DNA of 64,000 nucleotides from Gemmiger formicilis. Lineage in GTDB: Bacteria; Bacillota; Clostridia; Oscillospirales; Ruminococcaceae. Shown here piece after piece: positions 63,032 to 64,000 of the stretch (position 1 is its first letter; each line of letters begins with the position of its first letter). Below the pieces are notes generated by a model. It searched no databases, was not told where the DNA came from, and worked only from the letters and a program-made list of their open reading frames with translations. The stretch spans positions 19,580-83,579 of the forward strand of contig NZ_JACJJP010000013.1 in assembly GCF_016900095.1 (NCBI RefSeq), in the 5' to 3' direction. The translations under genes and the position numbers were made by a program.

Positions 63032-64000
63032 TCAGGCCGGCAGTCCCAGCTTATCCACCCGCCATCCGGTCTCGGTGGGGACCAGACGCACCTCACTGAT
63101 GCTGGCGGTATCGGGGGTATAGTCATACCCTTCCACACACCAGCCACGGAAATCCTCTTTTTCGATGGTCAGAGAGAGCTGCCAGAACCGCAAACTGCCG
63201 TCCGGCTGCAGTTCCGGCTGGGTGTAGACCGTGCCGCAGTGGGCAATGTTGCCGCCCCGGTCACTCATGCCGAAAACGATGGTATCCTCCGGGCCCTGGT
63301 AGTAGGTTCCATAATTCCAAGAGCCATCCGTCGGCAGAGGGCCGCTGAGCATCTGGGCACAGCGGTCCGCCGAGAAAATGTTCCCCAGGTACTGTTCCAG
63401 ATCGGTATACCGGGTGTACAAAGCACCGTCGGTGGAGACATAGTACCATTGATCCTGCTGGGTTTCGCTGGGATCAATGCCGATGTGCATGCCGTAGTGT
63501 TCGTACAAAAAGTCATAGGCTGCCGCCATGGCGGCGGCTGCCTGCTCATCCAGCGCTGCGGGCACCACATAGGTATTCACCATTTCGGTGCGGGTAAAGG
63601 CCACCCAGGGCGTCTCGATGGTCACATCCTGCATCTCGATCCAGGGCAGGGTGTACGAATCATCCAGGCAAAGGTTATAGTATCCGCCGCTGTAGTCATT
63701 GATTTCCGGGTCGGGGTTCATAGCCTGGAACTGCTCCCAGGGGATGTTATAGGCTTCGGCGGCTTCTTCCAGGGTGCCGGGCCAGGAATTGATTTCCAGG
63801 CGGACCGTTTCCGGCCAGTTGACCTCCTCATACAGATCCAGCTTTCCCGGTGCATAAGAAAAGTCCGGGGCATTTTCCGGCATGTGGGCCAGCCAGGTTT
63901 CCAGAGAGACCGGCGCATAGGACGGCGACGGCGTGAAGGTCAGCTCCGGGGTTGGCTCCGGCGTGGCGGCAGGTGTGGGCGCCGGGGTTGGGGCGGGGTC
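63032..64000 (-). CDS. Exported protein, paralogue of the lipoprotein at 60920 (5' end outside window)
   Basis: The frame is open to the right edge: about 322 codons are present and the start is not in the window. The visible N-terminal part is a Pro/Thr/Ala linker (PAPTPAPTPAATPEPTPE). It is followed by a LysM-like stretch (INSWPGTLEEAAEAYNIPWE, then QFQAMNPDP) and a C-terminal half (STDGALYTRYTDLEQYLGNI, then SPLP-like and WQLSLTIEKEDFRGW) parallel to the gene at 60920-61891. A signal peptide or lipobox is expected upstream but cannot be seen. Function unknown. Confidence 0.7.
   Translation of the reverse strand, partial: DPAPTPAPTPAATPEPTPELTFTPSPSYAPVSLETWLAHMPENAPDFSYAPGKLDLYEEVNWPETVRLEINSWPGTLEEAAEAYNIPWEQFQAMNPDPEINDYSGGYYNLCLDDSYTLPWIEMQDVTIETPWVAFTRTEMVNTYVVPAALDEQAAAAMAAAYDFLYEHYGMHIGIDPSETQQDQWYYVSTDGALYTRYTDLEQYLGNIFSADRCAQMLSGPLPTDGSWNYGTYYQGPEDTIVFGMSDRGGNIAHCGTVYTQPELQPDGSLRFWQLSLTIEKEDFRGWCVEGYDYTPDTASISEVRLVPTETGWRVDKLGLPA

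Overview
The window reads as chromosomal DNA of a GC-rich Gram-positive gut Clostridia member, most likely Oscillospiraceae/Ruminococcaceae (Faecalibacterium, Gemmiger or Subdoligranulum-like). The basis is consistent AGGAGG ribosome binding sites, sigmaA promoters of the TTGACA/TTGCAA-17-TATAAT type, zinc-type S14, a queT gene behind a preQ1-III riboswitch (a class known mainly from Faecalibacterium and relatives), and many typical Firmicutes genes (DegV, DUF3783, Met_gamma_lyase-type PLP enzyme, ATP-type PEP carboxykinase, KOW protein beside infA). No phage, insertion sequence, CRISPR array or rRNA gene is visible; two tRNA-Ser genes are present.

Layout. 1-9.5 kb: the end of glnS, then a membrane-anchored AraC-type regulator, a three-gene LplB/YtcP-type sugar ABC transporter, and three cytoplasmic enzymes (alpha/beta esterase, amidohydrolase, pectin methylesterase). 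Together these look like an uptake and de-esterification locus for pectic oligosaccharides. 9.6-15 kb: two tRNA-Ser genes on the minus strand, the two-subunit L-serine dehydratase, an anchored protein of unknown function convergent with a BlaI-type repressor, then serC-serA. Serine breakdown and serine synthesis are thus separated by one repressor whose probable operators are visible. 15-26 kb: a pyridoxal kinase, trmL, DegV, a MATE exporter, the preQ1-III riboswitch with queT, a HAD phosphatase, an EamA exporter, secA, a DUF3783 protein and apbE. 26-28.9 kb (minus): nitroreductase, acpS, membrane acyltransferase and mazF. 29-33.4 kb (plus): pckA, an RpiR-type regulator, a protein of unknown function and a CCA-adding enzyme. 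33.4-42.8 kb (minus): several very small proteins, a glycosyltransferase/HAD pair, a CmpB-like membrane protein, pncB, a PLP lyase, a GNAT protein, murD and a long PRPP synthetase. 43-44.8 kb (plus): a membrane-anchored M23 peptidase.

44.8-60.8 kb is one large minus-strand ribosomal superoperon (S10-spc-alpha). Its order is rpsJ, rplC, rplD, rplW, rplB, rpsS, rplV, rpsC, rplP, rpmC, rpsQ, rplN, rplX, rplE, rpsN, rpsH, rplF, rplR, rpsE, rpmD, rplO, secY, adk, map, KOW protein, infA, rpmJ, rpsM, rpsK, rpsD, rpoA, rplQ. It is driven by a strong promoter followed by a leader of about 340 nt that is rich in hairpins and ends in one that occludes the rpsJ Shine-Dalgarno. 60.9-64 kb (minus) holds three consecutive lipoprotein or exported-protein genes: two related to each other, flanking a WG-repeat lipoprotein.

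The points most worth following up are the S10 leader and a second structured gap between rpsJ and rplC, the BlaI operator array, terminator loops that carry the -35 box of the next promoter, an apparent cytoplasmic pectin methylesterase, and a MazF toxin with no antitoxin next to it.
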